The notes beneath the pieces were generated by a model. The model had not been told where the DNA came from. It did no database searches and saw only the letters and a list, made by a program, of their open reading frames with translations. Below, in pieces: positions 10,367 through 22,080 of a stretch of DNA of 64,000 nucleotides (position 1 is its first letter; each line of letters begins with the position of its first letter). This DNA is from Mangifera indica. Its lineage: Eukaryota; Streptophyta; Magnoliopsida; Sapindales; Anacardiaceae. The DNA lies in NCBI RefSeq assembly GCF_011075055.1, contig NC_058147.1, positions 4,960,001 through 5,024,000 on the forward strand, in the 5' to 3' direction. Position numbers and translations under genes: made by a program.

Positions 10367-13079
10367 ATGGGCAAATTAAGCTCTAAAAAACTACTTACCA
10401 CGCTCTTCCTTGTCCAGTTCTCGTGTGTTGTTGCTTCTACCTTTTCTACTGAAGAGGCAAATGCTCTCCTAAAATGGAAAGCTAGCTTTACAAACCAAAC
10501 ACAATCTCGGTTAACTTCTTGGACTCTACTTTCTCCTAATGCCATCAACTCTAAGACACTCACAACCCCATGTTCTTGGCTTGGAATTTCATGCAATTTA
10601 GCCAGAAGTGTCATCAAAATAAACCTTACCAGTTTCGGTTTAAATGGTACACTACATGAGTTTTCAGTCTCCTCTTTCCCTCATCTTAAATATGTTGATC
10701 TCAGAATAAATTCACTTTCTGGTGTTATTCCATCTCATATTGGTAACCTATCAAAGCTCATTTATCTTAATTTATCCTTTAATCATTTCTCTGGAAAAAT
10801 CCCACCTGAAATTGGTTTTCTAACAAATCTTCAAATCCTACGCCTTGATGAAAACCAACTGAATGGCACAATTCCACCTGAAATTGGTCAGTGTCGATCT
10901 CTTAATGAGCTTGCCTTGTATAGCAATAGTCTAGACGGTCAAATTCCTGCTTCTCTTGGTAATTTGAACAACCTGGTGAGGTTATTTCTCTTCAATAATT
11001 CGCTTTCAGGTTCTATTCCTGTAGAAATGGGAAATTTAACCAATTTGATGGAACTTTACATGGATATCAACCATCTTACAGGCCTTATTCCTTCCAATTT
11101 TGGAAATCTTACGAAGCCTATTGTGTTGCATGCCTTTGACAATCAACTTTCTGGTTCCATTCCTGAAGAATTAGGAAATTTGAAGTATCTCAAATGTCTA
11201 AGCCTTCACACCAATAATCTTTCTGGTTCTATTCTAGCATCATTGGGTAGGCTGACAAACCTCACCTTACTTCATCTTTATGGAAATCAGCTTTCTGGTC
11301 TCATCCCTGAAGAGCTTGGAAACTTGAAATTTCTCATAGATCTAGAGTTGAGTGTGAACCAATTAAATGGTTCACTCCCTGCTTCTTTTGGCAATTTGAT
11401 TAATTTAGAAATATTATATCTTCGCCAAAACCAACTTTCTGGATCCATTCCTCAAGAAATGGGAAATCTCATGAAATTGTCAGTACTGCAACTAGACACA
11501 AACCAGTTTACTAGTCCTCTACCCAACATTTGCCAAGGTGGTTCACTTACAAACTTCTCTGCAAACAATAATAATCTCATAGGAAACATCCCCAAAAGCT
11601 TCAAAAATTGCACAAGCTTGGTAAGAGTCCATCTTGAATTCAACCAACTCACTGGAAATTTAGCTGTAGAGTTCAGTATCTATGCAAAACTGAGCTTCAT
11701 AGACATAAGCCATAACAAATTCCATGGTGAAATATCATCTAAATGGGGAAGTTGTCCAAATTTAACTACCCTACTCATGGCGAAGAACAATATCGCTGGA
11801 ACCATACCGTCAGAGATTGGAAATGCAACTCGGTTACAATCACTTGATCTTTCTTCCAACAGTTTAGTTGGGGAGATTCCAAAGACTTTGGAAAAGTTGA
11901 CTTTTCTTACTAAGGTCAACTTCAGTGGCAATCAACTTTCTAGTGTTATACCTCAAAAATTGGGCTACTGACTAATCTTGAGTCTTTGGACTTGTCCTCA
12001 AACAACTTAAGCCAGTCAATACTGGAAGATCTTGGAAACCTAGTCAAGCTATACAACCTGAATTTGAGCAACAACAAATTTAGCCAAGAAATTCCAATTC
12101 AGCTCAAGAAGTTATTTCACTTGTCTCAGTTAGATTTGAGTCATAATTCTCTCAGAGGAGAGATACCATCGCAAATCAACCATCTATAAAGCCTAGAGCT
12201 GCTAAATCTCTCCCACAATTCTCTTACTGGTTCCATTCCGAACAATTTTGAGGAAATGAGAGGCCTATTGTATGGTGACGTATCCTACAATCAGTTGAAG
12301 GGCCCTATTCCTAAGAACAAAGCATTTCAAGATGCTGATATGTTACAAGGGAATAAGGGATTATGCGGTAATGTTCAAGGATTTCCACCATGCACATCTC
12401 CTGTCACTTACAAACGTAGAAATGGAAAGGTCAAAAAATTGGTGTTTTCAATTATATTACGTGGATGAAGAGTTGTTTTGCTGGCGGTCGGGGTTTACTT
12501 AATCTTTCAGAAAAGAAGGAAAAACAAATCAGCTGAACAAAGCAGTGAGGACGATGGCGAGCTTTTCTCGGTGTCAACTGTTGATGGAAGAATTTTGTAC
12601 AAAGAAATCATGGATTCAACCAAAGCTTTTGATGCTAGGTACTGTATTGGGAAAGGGGGCATGCTGCCATCAGGTAGCATAGTAGCTGTTAAAAAACCCC
12701 ACCCGTTACCAAATGTTGAAATAACACATCAAAAGGAGTTTTTGAATGAGATCAAGACTTTAACGGAGATACGACACCGAAACATTGTAAAGTTGAACGG
12801 CTTTTGCTCAAACCAGCAACACTCTTTTTTGGTTTATGAGTATCTTGAAAGGGATAGTTTGGCCACAATCTTGAGCAAAGAAGAAACTACTAAAGAATTG
12901 AATTGGTTCAAAAGGGTGAATATCGTCAAGGATGTGGCTCATGCGCTGTCCTACATGCATCATAATTGCTCTATTCTGATTGTTCATCAAGACATATCAA
13001 ACAACAACATTCTGCTAGATGAGGAATATGTGGCTCATGTTTCAGATTTTGGCACTGCTAAGCTGTTGAAAAGAGACTC
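10367..13079 (+). pseudogene. LRR receptor kinase (MIK2-like) copy 1, 5' part
   Basis: Starts MGKLSSKKLL with a hydrophobic signal peptide, an LRRNT cap (ALLKWKASF, then PCSWLGISCN), about 20 plant-type LRRs (LxxNxLxGxIPxxxGNL), the cap LCGNVQGFPPC, a damaged membrane segment, then a kinase domain up to FGTAKLLKRD. The family senses extracellular peptides at the plasma membrane. Breaks: a one-base deletion before the stop at 11969-11971; TAA at 12187-12189; a damaged segment ending in TGA at 12466-12468; loss of seven residues from the glycine-rich loop (GKGG joins MLPSG; the 61.7-kb copy has YSSVYKA between); and HQD instead of HRD in the catalytic loop. DFG is intact. The gene is then split by the chromovirus at 13080. 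It cannot encode an active receptor kinase. Confidence 0.9.
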
Positions 13080-13741
13080 TGTTAAGGTGAAGGTTTATGT
13101 CAAAAAGAAAAGCAAAAGAGGAAGAGCAGCAAATAATAGTCAAACGGGAAAAGCAAAGAACAAAACAGCAGGCTTTGAGAGTTTTTCAAATCAATGCAAC
13201 AGGAATGATTTGATCCTGGGAAATGCAAATGATGAGGTGGCAGACCATGAGTGGGAGACAGGAGGCAGAGAAAAGGGAGAGTAAATATAGACTTGGAGGA
13301 GGGAAAGATAGGCAACTTTTTGGAGGATGAAAGGAAGATAGAAGGGGGAGAGTACAGCCTCTCGAATAGCTGTAAGGAGGAAGAGCAGTTGAGTTGGTGA
13401 GGGTATTATGGAAGACTGTCATTTTGTATGAACAGTTCTCTCAATGTAAATTCTGCAAATTTTGATTGTAATGCACAGGGAACTCTCCATTCTTTTGTGT
13501 AAGAAAATCTATTGTAATGCTTTTGGACTCTTCCATTTATGAAAAGGAATTATGTGTAATGAATACAATAGAGATCTGATTGTTCTGTTACATGAGATAA
13601 TTGCATTTCACTGTTTCATTGCTTATTGTTTTCTTGTTTTGGTGTGTGACTGGGCTCCTGAGATTGTTGATAACTGAAGCTGCTCCCTGGGTACCATTGC
13701 TCTGCTGGATTGGGAACTGCTTGCTCTCCAGGTCTGTATCA
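13080..13741 (+). repeat. 5' LTR of chromovirus
   Basis: Begins TGTTAAGGTGAAGG and ends GGTCTGTATCA; same length as the 3' LTR at 18518-19179. Open frames inside it (for example minus 13100-13422) occur identically in both LTRs and are not genes. Confidence 0.95.
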
Positions 13742-13744
13742 TAT

Positions 13745-13756
13745 TGGTATCAGAGC
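13745..13756 (+). promoter_or_regulatory. Primer binding site of chromovirus
   Basis: TGGTATCAGAGC starts three bases after the 5' LTR and matches the 3' end complement of plant initiator tRNA-Met, the usual primer for reverse transcription in plant LTR elements. Confidence 0.9.
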
Positions 13757-14643
13757 ATGACTCGGATGGAGTCCAGAGTGGATGGAATCGAATCAGAATT
13801 AACAGTAGTACAGGAAGAGATGGAGGTCATTCGATCGGAGCTGAGAGACAGTAACATCAAGATGGAAAAGATGGAATCCAATATGGAAACCATCAAGGAA
13901 TTCTTGAGGGAACTGAGAGAAGCAACTCTTTCACGAGAGAGTCACAACAAAGGGAAGGCACCGATGGAGACCAACCCAGCTTCGACGAGTGCTTCTCTAC
14001 CAAGAGAGTCGACGATACCTTCTTTTGAAAAGACTGAGGAGGGAAGGTCGGGGAAGGGGAAATAAATGAGCTAGAAAGAGAAGAAAGAGTGATGGGGGGA
14101 GGTAACAGAAGAGATTTCCAATACAGGTGATTAGAGTTGCCGCTCTTTGGTGGCGACGAAGCGTTGGATTGGATATCCAAGGTTGAGCGCTACTTCCAGA
14201 TCAATGGATTAACGGAGCGAGAGAAATTGACGGCAGCTGAAATTAGTATGGAAGGGGATGTTTTACACTGGCTACAGTGGCGTGAGAAACATCACCCGTT
14301 TACTGGTTGGGAGACGTTTAAGCAAGAAGTATTGGAACGGTTTCCACCTCCCGGTGAACGTACGACAGAAGAAGAACTCTTTGCTCTGCAGCAAACAGGA
14401 TCAGTACAGGAGTATCGCAGCAGATTTGAACTGCTCTCCGCAACTGTCAGTAATCTTACAGAGGACACCATGAAGGTTATCTTTATGAATGGCCTTCTGG
14501 AGGAAGTTCCATCAGAAGTGAAGATGTTTAACCCTCGGACGTTGATAGAAATGATGACGTGGGCAAGGCAAGTGGAGAAGAAGAATTGCATCATTCATGA
14601 AAAATATATGCTGCGTTTAGGAAGAAGCAGCCACAGAAACTAG
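13757..14643 (+). pseudogene. Chromovirus gag, frameshifted
   Basis: ATG at 13757 opens MTRMESRVDG followed by a coiled-coil-like region rich in Glu and Met (to about 13920). This frame stops at 14063-14065. The capsid part (retrotransposon gag family) resumes from about 14130 with PLFGGDEALDWISKVERYF, MEGDVLHWLQW and RFPPPGERT, and ends at 14643. Joining the two needs a frameshift near 14060 and crosses a TGA near 14127 that probably replaced CGA. The product would form virus-like particles that package element RNA. Confidence 0.85.
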
Positions 14644-14649
14644 GCACAG

Positions 14650-17600
14650 ATGACCCGACCCACTTATTCCTCCCAACCCGACCCAATCTCAAACTCACCC
14701 AACCCTTACCCACCAATTGCAATTTCCAGGCCCAGTGTCTCCTTCAGCTCAGCCCCAACCCAAACCAATTATCATCAGCCCAACACCCAAAAACCAGTTA
14801 GCCCAACTCTGAACCCACCTGCTGGTCCGACCCGATCTCTAAATGAAAGCTGCCCACCCTCTTATAACAAAGCCAACCCGCCTTCAGCTCACTCAAGCTC
14901 TCATGTGCATTCGACAGGGGCGACTTCTTCCTTTCCTAGATCTAGCAATTTTCTGTGACTCTCAGATGAAGAATTCAAATCCAGAGTAGAGAAGGGACTT
15001 TGCTTTCGCTGTGATGAGAAATTTATGTCTGGTCATCGTTGTCGATTCCGTCAACTAAGAGTCATGATAGCGGGAGAAGATGGGGAAGTAGACGGGGGTG
15101 AGACAGCTGAAGATGAACCTTCAGAGGAGCTGTCGGAAGAGGAAGCGAATTTGAATAGTAGCTCGGTGGTAGGAATTGATTCGCCTCGAACTATGAAATT
15201 ATTAGGGAAAGTCAAAGGCAGAGAGGTAGTGATTTTGGTGGACAGTGGAGCCACTCATAATTTTCTTTCTGAAACACTGGTGCACGAATTGGGTCTGGAG
15301 GTTCAAGCAGCAAAATACTCTGTAGTATTGGGTGATGACAGGAAGGTTCAGAGAGTGGGGCGATGTGAAGGAGTGGAGCTGACGCTGTCGAAACTTTCAA
15401 TGCAACTGAATTTCCTTCCCTTCCTACTAGGAGGGATAGATGTTATTCTGGGGGTTGAATGGTTGAAGAAATTGGGGGAGGTCAAAATTAATTGGAATGA
15501 CCTTCATATGAAATTTTGGTGGGAAGGCAGGAGGGTAGAATTGATAGGGAATTCTTCTCTTGTTAAATTGGAGACCTCTCTGAAGACTATCTGTAAGCTA
15601 ATCAGCGACAGGGGGCATGGGTTTTGGGTTGAGTTGGCTACATTGACAGAACAGGAAGGCATAGTGGAAATGGCTGAAAGTCCAGAGGTTACCAAATTGT
15701 TATGGGAATTCAGAGCTCTTTTTAAAGAACCACAGGGGCTACCACCACAGAGGAGCCACGACCATGCTATTCGATTATTGCCGGGGTCCCAACCTCCGAA
15801 CCTACGACCCTACCGCTACCCATATTATCAAAAGAATGAGATCGAGAAAATAGTGAAAGAAATGCTAGCCGCAGGGGTTATACGACCGAGTGTGAGTCCC
15901 TTCTCCAGCCTGGTGATTCTAGTCTGAAAAAAGGATGGGGGATGGCGATTCTGTGTCGACTACCGCGCGCTCAATCACATAACCATTCCAGACAAATTCC
16001 CGATTCCCACCATCGATGAGCTATTGGACGAATTACGAGGGGCTAAGGTGTTCAGTAAGTTGGACTTGAAGTCGGGATATCACCAGATAAGAGTTCGAGA
16101 AGAAGACGTCGAGAAAACGGCCTTTCGAACTCACGAAGGGCATTACGAATTTATGGTCATACCGTTTGGGCTAACAAACGCCCCAGCCACCTTCCAAAGC
16201 CTAATGAACGAGATCTTCAAACCGCATCTCTGAAGATTTCTCCTCGTTTTCTTTGACGACATATTGGTTTACAGCAAGGGTATACAGGAACATCTAAAGC
16301 AATTAAAGATCATTTTACAGCTGCTGCAAGATCACGGGCTGGTGGTAAACAGAAAGAAGTGTATGTTTGGGCAGAACCGGATAGAATACCTAGGGCATAT
16401 TGTCTCCAAAGAGGGGGTTGTAGCTGATCCCAAAAAAATAAAAGATATAGAGTTATGGCCTGTTCCACGTGACTTGAGAGATCTGAGAGGTTTTTTAGGA
16501 TTAACGGGTTATTATCACAGATTCGTAAAAGGGTACGGACGGATCACCAAACCCTTAACAAATTTGTTGAAGAAAAATGCCTTCCAGTGGGGAACCGAAG
16601 CACAACAGGCCTTCGAAGCACTCAAGGTTGCAATGACTACTGTCCCTGTTTTGGCCACCCCAGATTTTTCCAAACAGTTTATAATCGAGACGGATGCATC
16701 CGGAGCAGGGCTGGGAGCTGTCCTAATACAAGAAGGCCGACCCATTGCATACTTAAGCAAAGCCTCTCGTTACGAAATCGTGGCAAATCGGTGTATGAGA
16801 AAGAATTAATGGCAATAGTCTTGGCTTTTCAGAAATGGCGGCACTACCTTCTCGGGAGACACTTCAAAATTTGAACAAACCAAAAGAGCCTAAGATTCCT
16901 GACGGAGCAAAAGATCACAGGACATGAGCAGCAAAAGTGGCTGGTGAAAATGTTAGGATTTGATTTTGAAATTCTATATCATCCTGGATGCGAGAACAAG
17001 GCTGTCGATGCCTTGTCAAGAAACCCAAGGTTTGTTTCAGAAATGACGGTGGTAACGGTGGTTCAAATGGAGGGAGCTGACAACTTACAGCATGAAGTAG
17101 AAGGGGACGAAAAACTCCAAGGTATTATTCATGATCTGTTGTTAAATCCTAACTCACACGTTGGCTACTCTTTAAGAGGAGGGAAGCTGCTGTATAAAGG
17201 TAGATTGGTGGTGCCTAAAAATTCCAGGTTTATTCCCTCATTCATCACTGAATTTCACTCTTCATCTTATGGGGGTCATGCTGGATTTTTTAAAACCTAT
17301 AAAAGACTCAATTCAGTCCTATATTGGGAAGGAATGCAGAGGGATGTCAAGGAATTCGTGGCCAAATGTGATGTCTGTCAAAGGATGAAATATGAAGCTA
17401 TGTCGCCAGCAGGTTTGTTACAGCCATTACCCATCCCAGCTGAGACATGGGAAGACTTGTCTATGGATTTTATTGAGGGTCTTCCGAAGGTTAAAGGGAT
17501 GAGTGTAATTATAGTGATTGTGGATAGGCTAACGAAATACGGGCATTTCATCGCCCTACGACACCCGTATAATGCCAAGGATGTAGCGGAGGTATTCATA

Positions 17601-18505
17601 CGGGAGGTGGTTCGCCTCCATGGATTTCCGAAGACAATTGTTTCGGATCGAGATCGCATTTTTCTGAGTAAATTTTGGACAGAAATTTTCAAGGCTGCCT
17701 GAACCAGTTTGAAATACAGTACCGCCTACCACCCACAAACAGACGGCCAAACCGAGGTCGTGAATCGCTGTTTAGAGATGTATCTTCGTTGTTTCTCTTC
17801 AAGGCAGCCCAAAAATTGGCCCAAGTGGCTAGCATGGGCGAAATATTGGTATAATACGTCCTTTCACAGCTCGATCGGTATGACTCCTTTTAAAGCAGTC
17901 TATGGCAGAGATCCTTCCCCTCTTTTGAAGTGGGTGGAAGAAGAATCAAGAATGGAAGCTGTGAATGTCATGATCAAGGAGAGGAATCTAATTTTGGATG
18001 AATTAAAAACCAACTTACACATGGCCCAAGAAAGAATGAGGAAGACTGCCAACAAACACAGGAGGGACATGGAACTTTAAGTTGGTGAATGGGTGTTCCT
18101 TAAACTATAGCCATATCGGTTTCGTTCATTGGCCTCCCACCCCAATGAGAAGCTCAGTCCCCGCTTTTACGGACCATTCGAAGTGATTCAAAAAATAGGC
18201 ACTGTAGCCTATAAACTGAGACTGCCGGTGGGTGCAAAAATACACCCTGTTTTTCACATCTCTCAGCTGAAAAAGCATTTGGGTTCTGCTGTGATTCATC
18301 AGCCCTTACCAGAGTGTCTCAGTGAGGAATTGGAGCTGCAGGCTTAACCAGAAATAGTGTTGGATTATAGATATTCTGAGCAAGGCGATTTGGAATTACT
18401 AATCAAATGGCGAGGACTGCCGAACTGCGAAAATTCATGGGAGCTATATAATAACCTCAAACTTCATTTCCCTAATTTGCACCTTGAGGACAAGGTGCCT
18501 CTTGA
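14650..18505 (+). pseudogene. Chromovirus pol (PR-RT-RH-IN-chromodomain), with stops
   Basis: In order: a CCHC-type knuckle (CFRCDEKFMSGHRC, 15001-15042); aspartic protease LVDSGATHNFLS (Asp at 15241); reverse transcriptase with [24 protein letters not shown] and active-site VFFDDILVYS (16248-16274); RNase H with IETDASGAGLGAVL; integrase zinc finger ending CDVCQRMK, core MDFIEGLP, SDRDRIF and the GQTEVVNRCLE glutamate; and a C-terminal chromodomain (LLIKWRGLP, ENSWEL, 18380-18480). In-frame stops lie at 15925, 16231, 16872, 17700, 18078 and 18345, and a frameshift near 16795. Most stops fit loss of Arg or Gln codons by C-to-T change. Chromodomains tether integrase to histone marks. Confidence 0.92.
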
Positions 18506-18517
18506 TGGGAGGGGCAA

Positions 18518-19179
18518 TGTCAGGGTGAAGGTTTATGTCAAAAAGAAAAGCAAAAGAGGAAGAGCAGCAAATAGCAGTCAAACGGGAAAGGCAAAGAACA
18601 AAACAGCAGGCCTTGAGAGTTTTTCAAATCAATGCAACAGGAATGATTTGATCCTGGGAAATGCAAATGATGAGGTGGCAGACCATGAGTGGGAGACAGG
18701 AGGCAGAGAAAAGGGAGAGTAGATATAGACTTGGAGGAGGGAAAGATGGGCAACTTTTTGGAGGATGAAAGGAAGATAGAAGGGGGAGAGTACAGCCTCT
18801 CGAATAGCTGTAAGGAGGAAGAACAGTTGAGTTGGTGAGGGTATTGTGGAAGACTGTCATTTTGTATGAACAGTTATCTCAATGTAAATTCTGCAAATTT
18901 TGATTGTAATGCACAGGGAACTCTCCATTCTTTTGTGTAAGAAAATCTATTGTAATGCTTTTGGACTCTTCCATTTATGAAAAGGAATTCTGCGTAATGA
19001 ATACAATAGAGATCTGATTGTTCTGTTACATGAGATAATTGCATTTCACTGTTTCATTGCTTATTGTTTTCTTGTTTTGGTGTGTGACTGGGCTCCTGAG
19101 ATTGTTGATAACTGAAGCTGCTCCCTGGGTACCATTGCTCTGCTGGATTGGGAACTGCTTGCTCTCCAGGTCTGTATCA
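18518..19179 (+). repeat. 3' LTR of chromovirus
   Basis: Begins TGTCAGGGTGAAGG and ends GGTCTGTATCA, directly before the GACTC target duplication. Thirteen substitutions and no indels relative to the 5' LTR, mostly transitions. Confidence 0.95.
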
Positions 19180-19600
19180 GACTCATCCAATTGGACCGAA
19201 CTTGCTGGCACATATGGATACATTGCACCAGGTACTATAGCTCATCCTGAATTGCATGCCTAATTTTAATATATGACATAACATTTGCATAATGATGATT
19301 TAGACTGTATTTTTTTCAGAGCTCGCTTATACAATGAAAGTTACAGAAAAATGTGATGTCTATAGCTTTGGAGTGTTAGCAGTGGAAGTGATTAAAGGAA
19401 AGCATCCAGGCGATATAATCGCTTCTCTATTGTCTCATTTAACAAGTGAGAGCATGCTGAAAGATATTCTGGACCACCGACTTCCACTTCCTCCTCCTGA
19501 AGTTGAGGAACAAGTGATGACCATTGTAAAGCTAGCAACTGCTTGTTTACATGTCAATCCACAATCTAGGCCATCCATGCACAAGATTTCCAGATGTTAG
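19180..19600 (+). pseudogene. LRR receptor kinase copy 1, 3' part
   Basis: The kinase domain resumes after the chromovirus: 19180-19231 encodes SSNWTELAGTYGYIAP and ends at a GT donor; an 88-bp intron (19232-19319, ending TTTTTTCAG) follows; exon 19320-19600 encodes [20 protein letters not shown], subdomains VIII-IX, and ends near NPQSRPSM. The intron after GYIAP is typical of this LRR-RLK family. A one-base deletion near the end replaces the tail SQSLDQF seen at 60.8 kb with SRC and a stop. Confidence 0.88.
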
Positions 19601-20543
19601 ATCAGTTCTAGAGCCCTTTACAGTGTTAAATCCGGACAAATAAATTGTGCTGTAAAAGTTCAGGATCATGTAGAGGAAATGTTAGGCAAAAGCAACAGCT
19701 TCCACACGGTAAGTGTTGCCTAGTTTATAAGGTATTTATATATTTCTTCCCAAGGAACAAATGCTTACAAATAAACATGGAGTTATATTATTTATTTATA
19801 GCATTGAATTCAAATCATAAAGTTTGTAGAAACCACGACTACATAGAATTTTGAATTTATTAGAAACTAAATTAATATTATTTACGAAACATCAAATCAT
19901 AAAGTTTGTAGAAACCACGATTACATAGAATTTTGAATTAATTAGAAACTGAATAAATATTATTTACGAAACATAGTATAATATATAGTTTTATAATGTA
20001 ATTTAAAATGAAATCCTAATTTTATGAAATAAAAATAAATAAATAACTAAACTGAAATTTTAATTCTATAAAATAAAAAAATAATAAATAATTAAACTAA
20101 AATTTTAATTCTATGAAATAGAATAATAACAAATAACATATCAAAATAAGACTAAATAAAAAATCAAATCTGATTAGAATCAAATCAAATAAAAATATAT
20201 TTAATAGATTTGACAAACTATAGTTTCAATCACATCTCCAAAATGAATTTTCAAAGAATAATGTTATATATACAACGTTATACATAAATAACGACGTATC
20301 ACCATATGATTGGATAGTTAAAAATTAAAAATAATAACACTTAATCGCATTATGACACATCGTTATTTGTATATAAAATTATGTATAGTTTTTTTTTTGA
20401 AATTATATTTAACAAGCTGGTTGGAGTTTTTATAATCAAAATGGTAACAAATAAAATAAAATTGAAACAACGTAATGAAAACTGTTTCATGAAAATTCGT
20501 CGGATAATGACAGTCAACGCAGAAGCGGGAGTAAATGATAAAC
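19601..20543. other. AT-rich spacer between LRR-RLK and Pumilio
   Basis: Non-coding. Matches 59966-60800 in inverted orientation and, in part (20200-20543), 37932-38348 directly. Contains the 82-bp tandem duplication at 19811-19974. Confidence 0.6.
19811..19974. repeat. 82-bp tandem duplication
   Basis: Two copies of an 82-bp unit starting CAAATCATAAAGTTTGTAG. The inverted counterpart near 60525-60610 has a single copy, so the tandem step happened after the larger duplication or was lost there. Confidence 0.8.
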
Positions 20544-20912
20544 TCATTTGTCATCTTCAAAATCGATATCCATCTCTATCAAACTCAACCAGAGAGATGG
20601 ACTGAAGAAAAATATTACATTCACTGTTTGGTTGTATTGGAAGACATGCATGGTTCCAACTTCCACCTCATTCTTCCAATGTTCAATCACATGTTGGGCC
20701 CGTAACTGGTATGGAAAAGTCATAGCGGAGCATAGCCACTTGCATAGAGTATTTTCCAGGAAAAATACCTCCGCCATAAGCAAACAAACATCTTCATGAG
20801 AATGGAACAGCAATAAGTGGCGGAGAGCAGTCATAATTTTAGGACATGGGTCCCAGTTAGAGTATAATCTTTCTATATCATTTTTATATTCTTTGAAAGT
20901 GTCCTTTGTCAT
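20544..20912 (-). CDS. Small ORF of unknown function downstream of Pumilio, copy B
   Basis: A 122-codon frame starting MTKDTFKEYKNDIERLYSNW and ending DIDFEDDK. It has Leu/His-rich helical-looking segments and no signal peptide or recognisable motif. Homologues sit in the same place 3' of Pumilio at 38349-38621 (shorter, frame open) and 59618-59960 (plus, broken by TGA in place of the Trp codon). I do not recognise it. It could be a small gene, part of a Pumilio 3' read-through transcript, or chance. Confidence 0.3.
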   Translation of the reverse strand: MTKDTFKEYKNDIERLYSNWDPCPKIMTALRHLLLFHSHEDVCLLMAEVFFLENTLCKWLCSAMTFPYQLRAQHVIEHWKNEVEVGTMHVFQYNQTVNVIFFFSPSLWLSLIEMDIDFEDDK

Positions 20913-21298
20913 CCCTTAAGAAAATCATCTCAGAATTTATGAGGACTAAACAACCGCATGGCATTTACCCAGATTAAAACGTAAAAAGGGTGAAACATTA
21001 TACAGTAACAGTTCATATCAACAGGACAACAACAACACCCAGAAGACAACAGAACAGTACATACAAGTTGCATAAGCAAAATAAACAACCAGCAGCAAAA
21101 ACTTCCAGTTTACGTTCTTCAAAATCATGGAGAGATCATCCGTAGGTACTAAGTTTCAAAGGTTCTCTTGAGGACCCACTTCAAATTTTGAAGGCTGTTC
21201 TACATCCAGTGCCGCAAGAAATAGTAAAACTTCTGAACAGTGAACAGGTTAGTAAGTTTGGGAGAGCAACAACACTTGCCACCACACCCGAATTTACA

Positions 21299-21733
21299 TC
21301 ACTTCTTTGACAGATTTCCAGAGAATCCGCTAAAAATATGGACTAGTTTGTAAGAAAGAGTGGGGTGGAGCAGCTTCAAGCAGTGCAGCATGAAGGGGAC
21401 CCTGAAGATAGAAATTAAGGAGTAAGGTTCTATCAAAAGTTTAGAAGACATCAGAGAAGTTGCTAAAAGGATGTTGTGCTCCAAACCTTGGTAACTGTCA
21501 GAATGACATAATTGGCAAATGGATCTTGCAGCAACTGTTCAAAATGAGGCACAAACAGCAATTCATGGACAATTTGTGATCGACTCTCTCCAAAATGCTT
21601 GAGGCATTTTTCCACAACATGACTGCTAAATTTTTGCTTTGATAGGTGAACATAGCGGCCTTTAAACTAAGCAAGTAAGTTGGCAGTGACAGAAGGGATC
21701 TTCAGCTTTATAATATATTGAACAACATAATTT
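21299..21733 (-). pseudogene. Pumilio (PUF) fragment, copy B
   Basis: The last two exons of the PUF gene: 21487-21733 (NYVVQYIIEL through ANYIILTVTK) and 21299-21401 (SLHAALLEAA to LSKK and the natural stop). Exon 2 carries TAG at 21667-21669 where copy C has CAG (Gln); exon 3 carries TAG at 21330-21332 where copy C has AAG. The exon with the GCCVLQRC repeat is missing, because at about 21925-21965 the intron is joined to the promoter of LRR-RLK copy 2. The two genes are therefore divergent and fused. Confidence 0.78.
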
Positions 21734-21924
21734 CTGCTACAGAATGATAAGAGTTTCTGAGTCATAGAATCAGATAAAGCCATGGTGCAGAGACCAAAAT
21801 AACTTTAAAAGCAACCACTTCTTGGATTAAATTACTGTCCAAGGTTAAGAATGATTAAAAAAAATACCATGAAGCAATAAAATTGGCCTATGATGCAAAA
21901 GGGTAAACATTTATTTTGAAATAG

Positions 21925-22080
21925 GAATAAAATAGCAATAGGAATTATATCTGTATAATTTCCTATCTTCAGGAAAGATAGAAACAGACATGGGCAAATT
22001 AGCCTGACTCTACTAGCTTGCTGGCTATAAATAAGAGGGAATTTGTATATTATCAGCACAATATCAACAAAGAAACAGAC
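21925..22080 (+). promoter_or_regulatory. Rearranged promoter of LRR-RLK copy 2
   Basis: Pumilio intron (to ~21930), about 27 bp resembling the conserved block (AATAGGAATTATATCTGTAT) and then LRR-RLK upstream sequence. TATAAATA is at 22026-22033, 48 bp before the ATG. The phrase GAAACAGACATGGGCAAATTA of the 5' leader appears already at ~21980, giving a decoy MGKLA-stop frame upstream of the TATA box. The inverted W-box pair of copies 1 and 3 is absent. The same junction is seen at 39640-39791. Confidence 0.6.

Larger units (their letters stand above)
13080..19179 (+). mobile_element. Complete Ty3/gypsy chromovirus inserted in LRR-RLK copy 1
   Basis: A full-length element: 662-bp LTRs (13080-13741, 18518-19179) starting TG and ending CA, an iMet primer binding site just inside the 5' LTR, gag, protease, RT, RNase H, integrase and chromodomain in that order, and a purine-rich tract (GATGGGAGGGGCAA) before the 3' LTR. 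Five-base target duplications GACTC lie at 13075-13079 and 19180-19184. The insertion interrupts the kinase domain just after the DFG region. Coding parts carry many in-frame stops and at least two frameshifts, so the copy is non-autonomous. By eye the LTRs differ at 13 of 662 positions, about 2%, indicating a fairly young insertion. Confidence 0.95.

Noticed and set aside
13100..13422. Minus-strand frames in the chromovirus LTR
   Set aside because: They recur at the same place in the 3' LTR (18538-18860) and are shadows of the LTR sequence.
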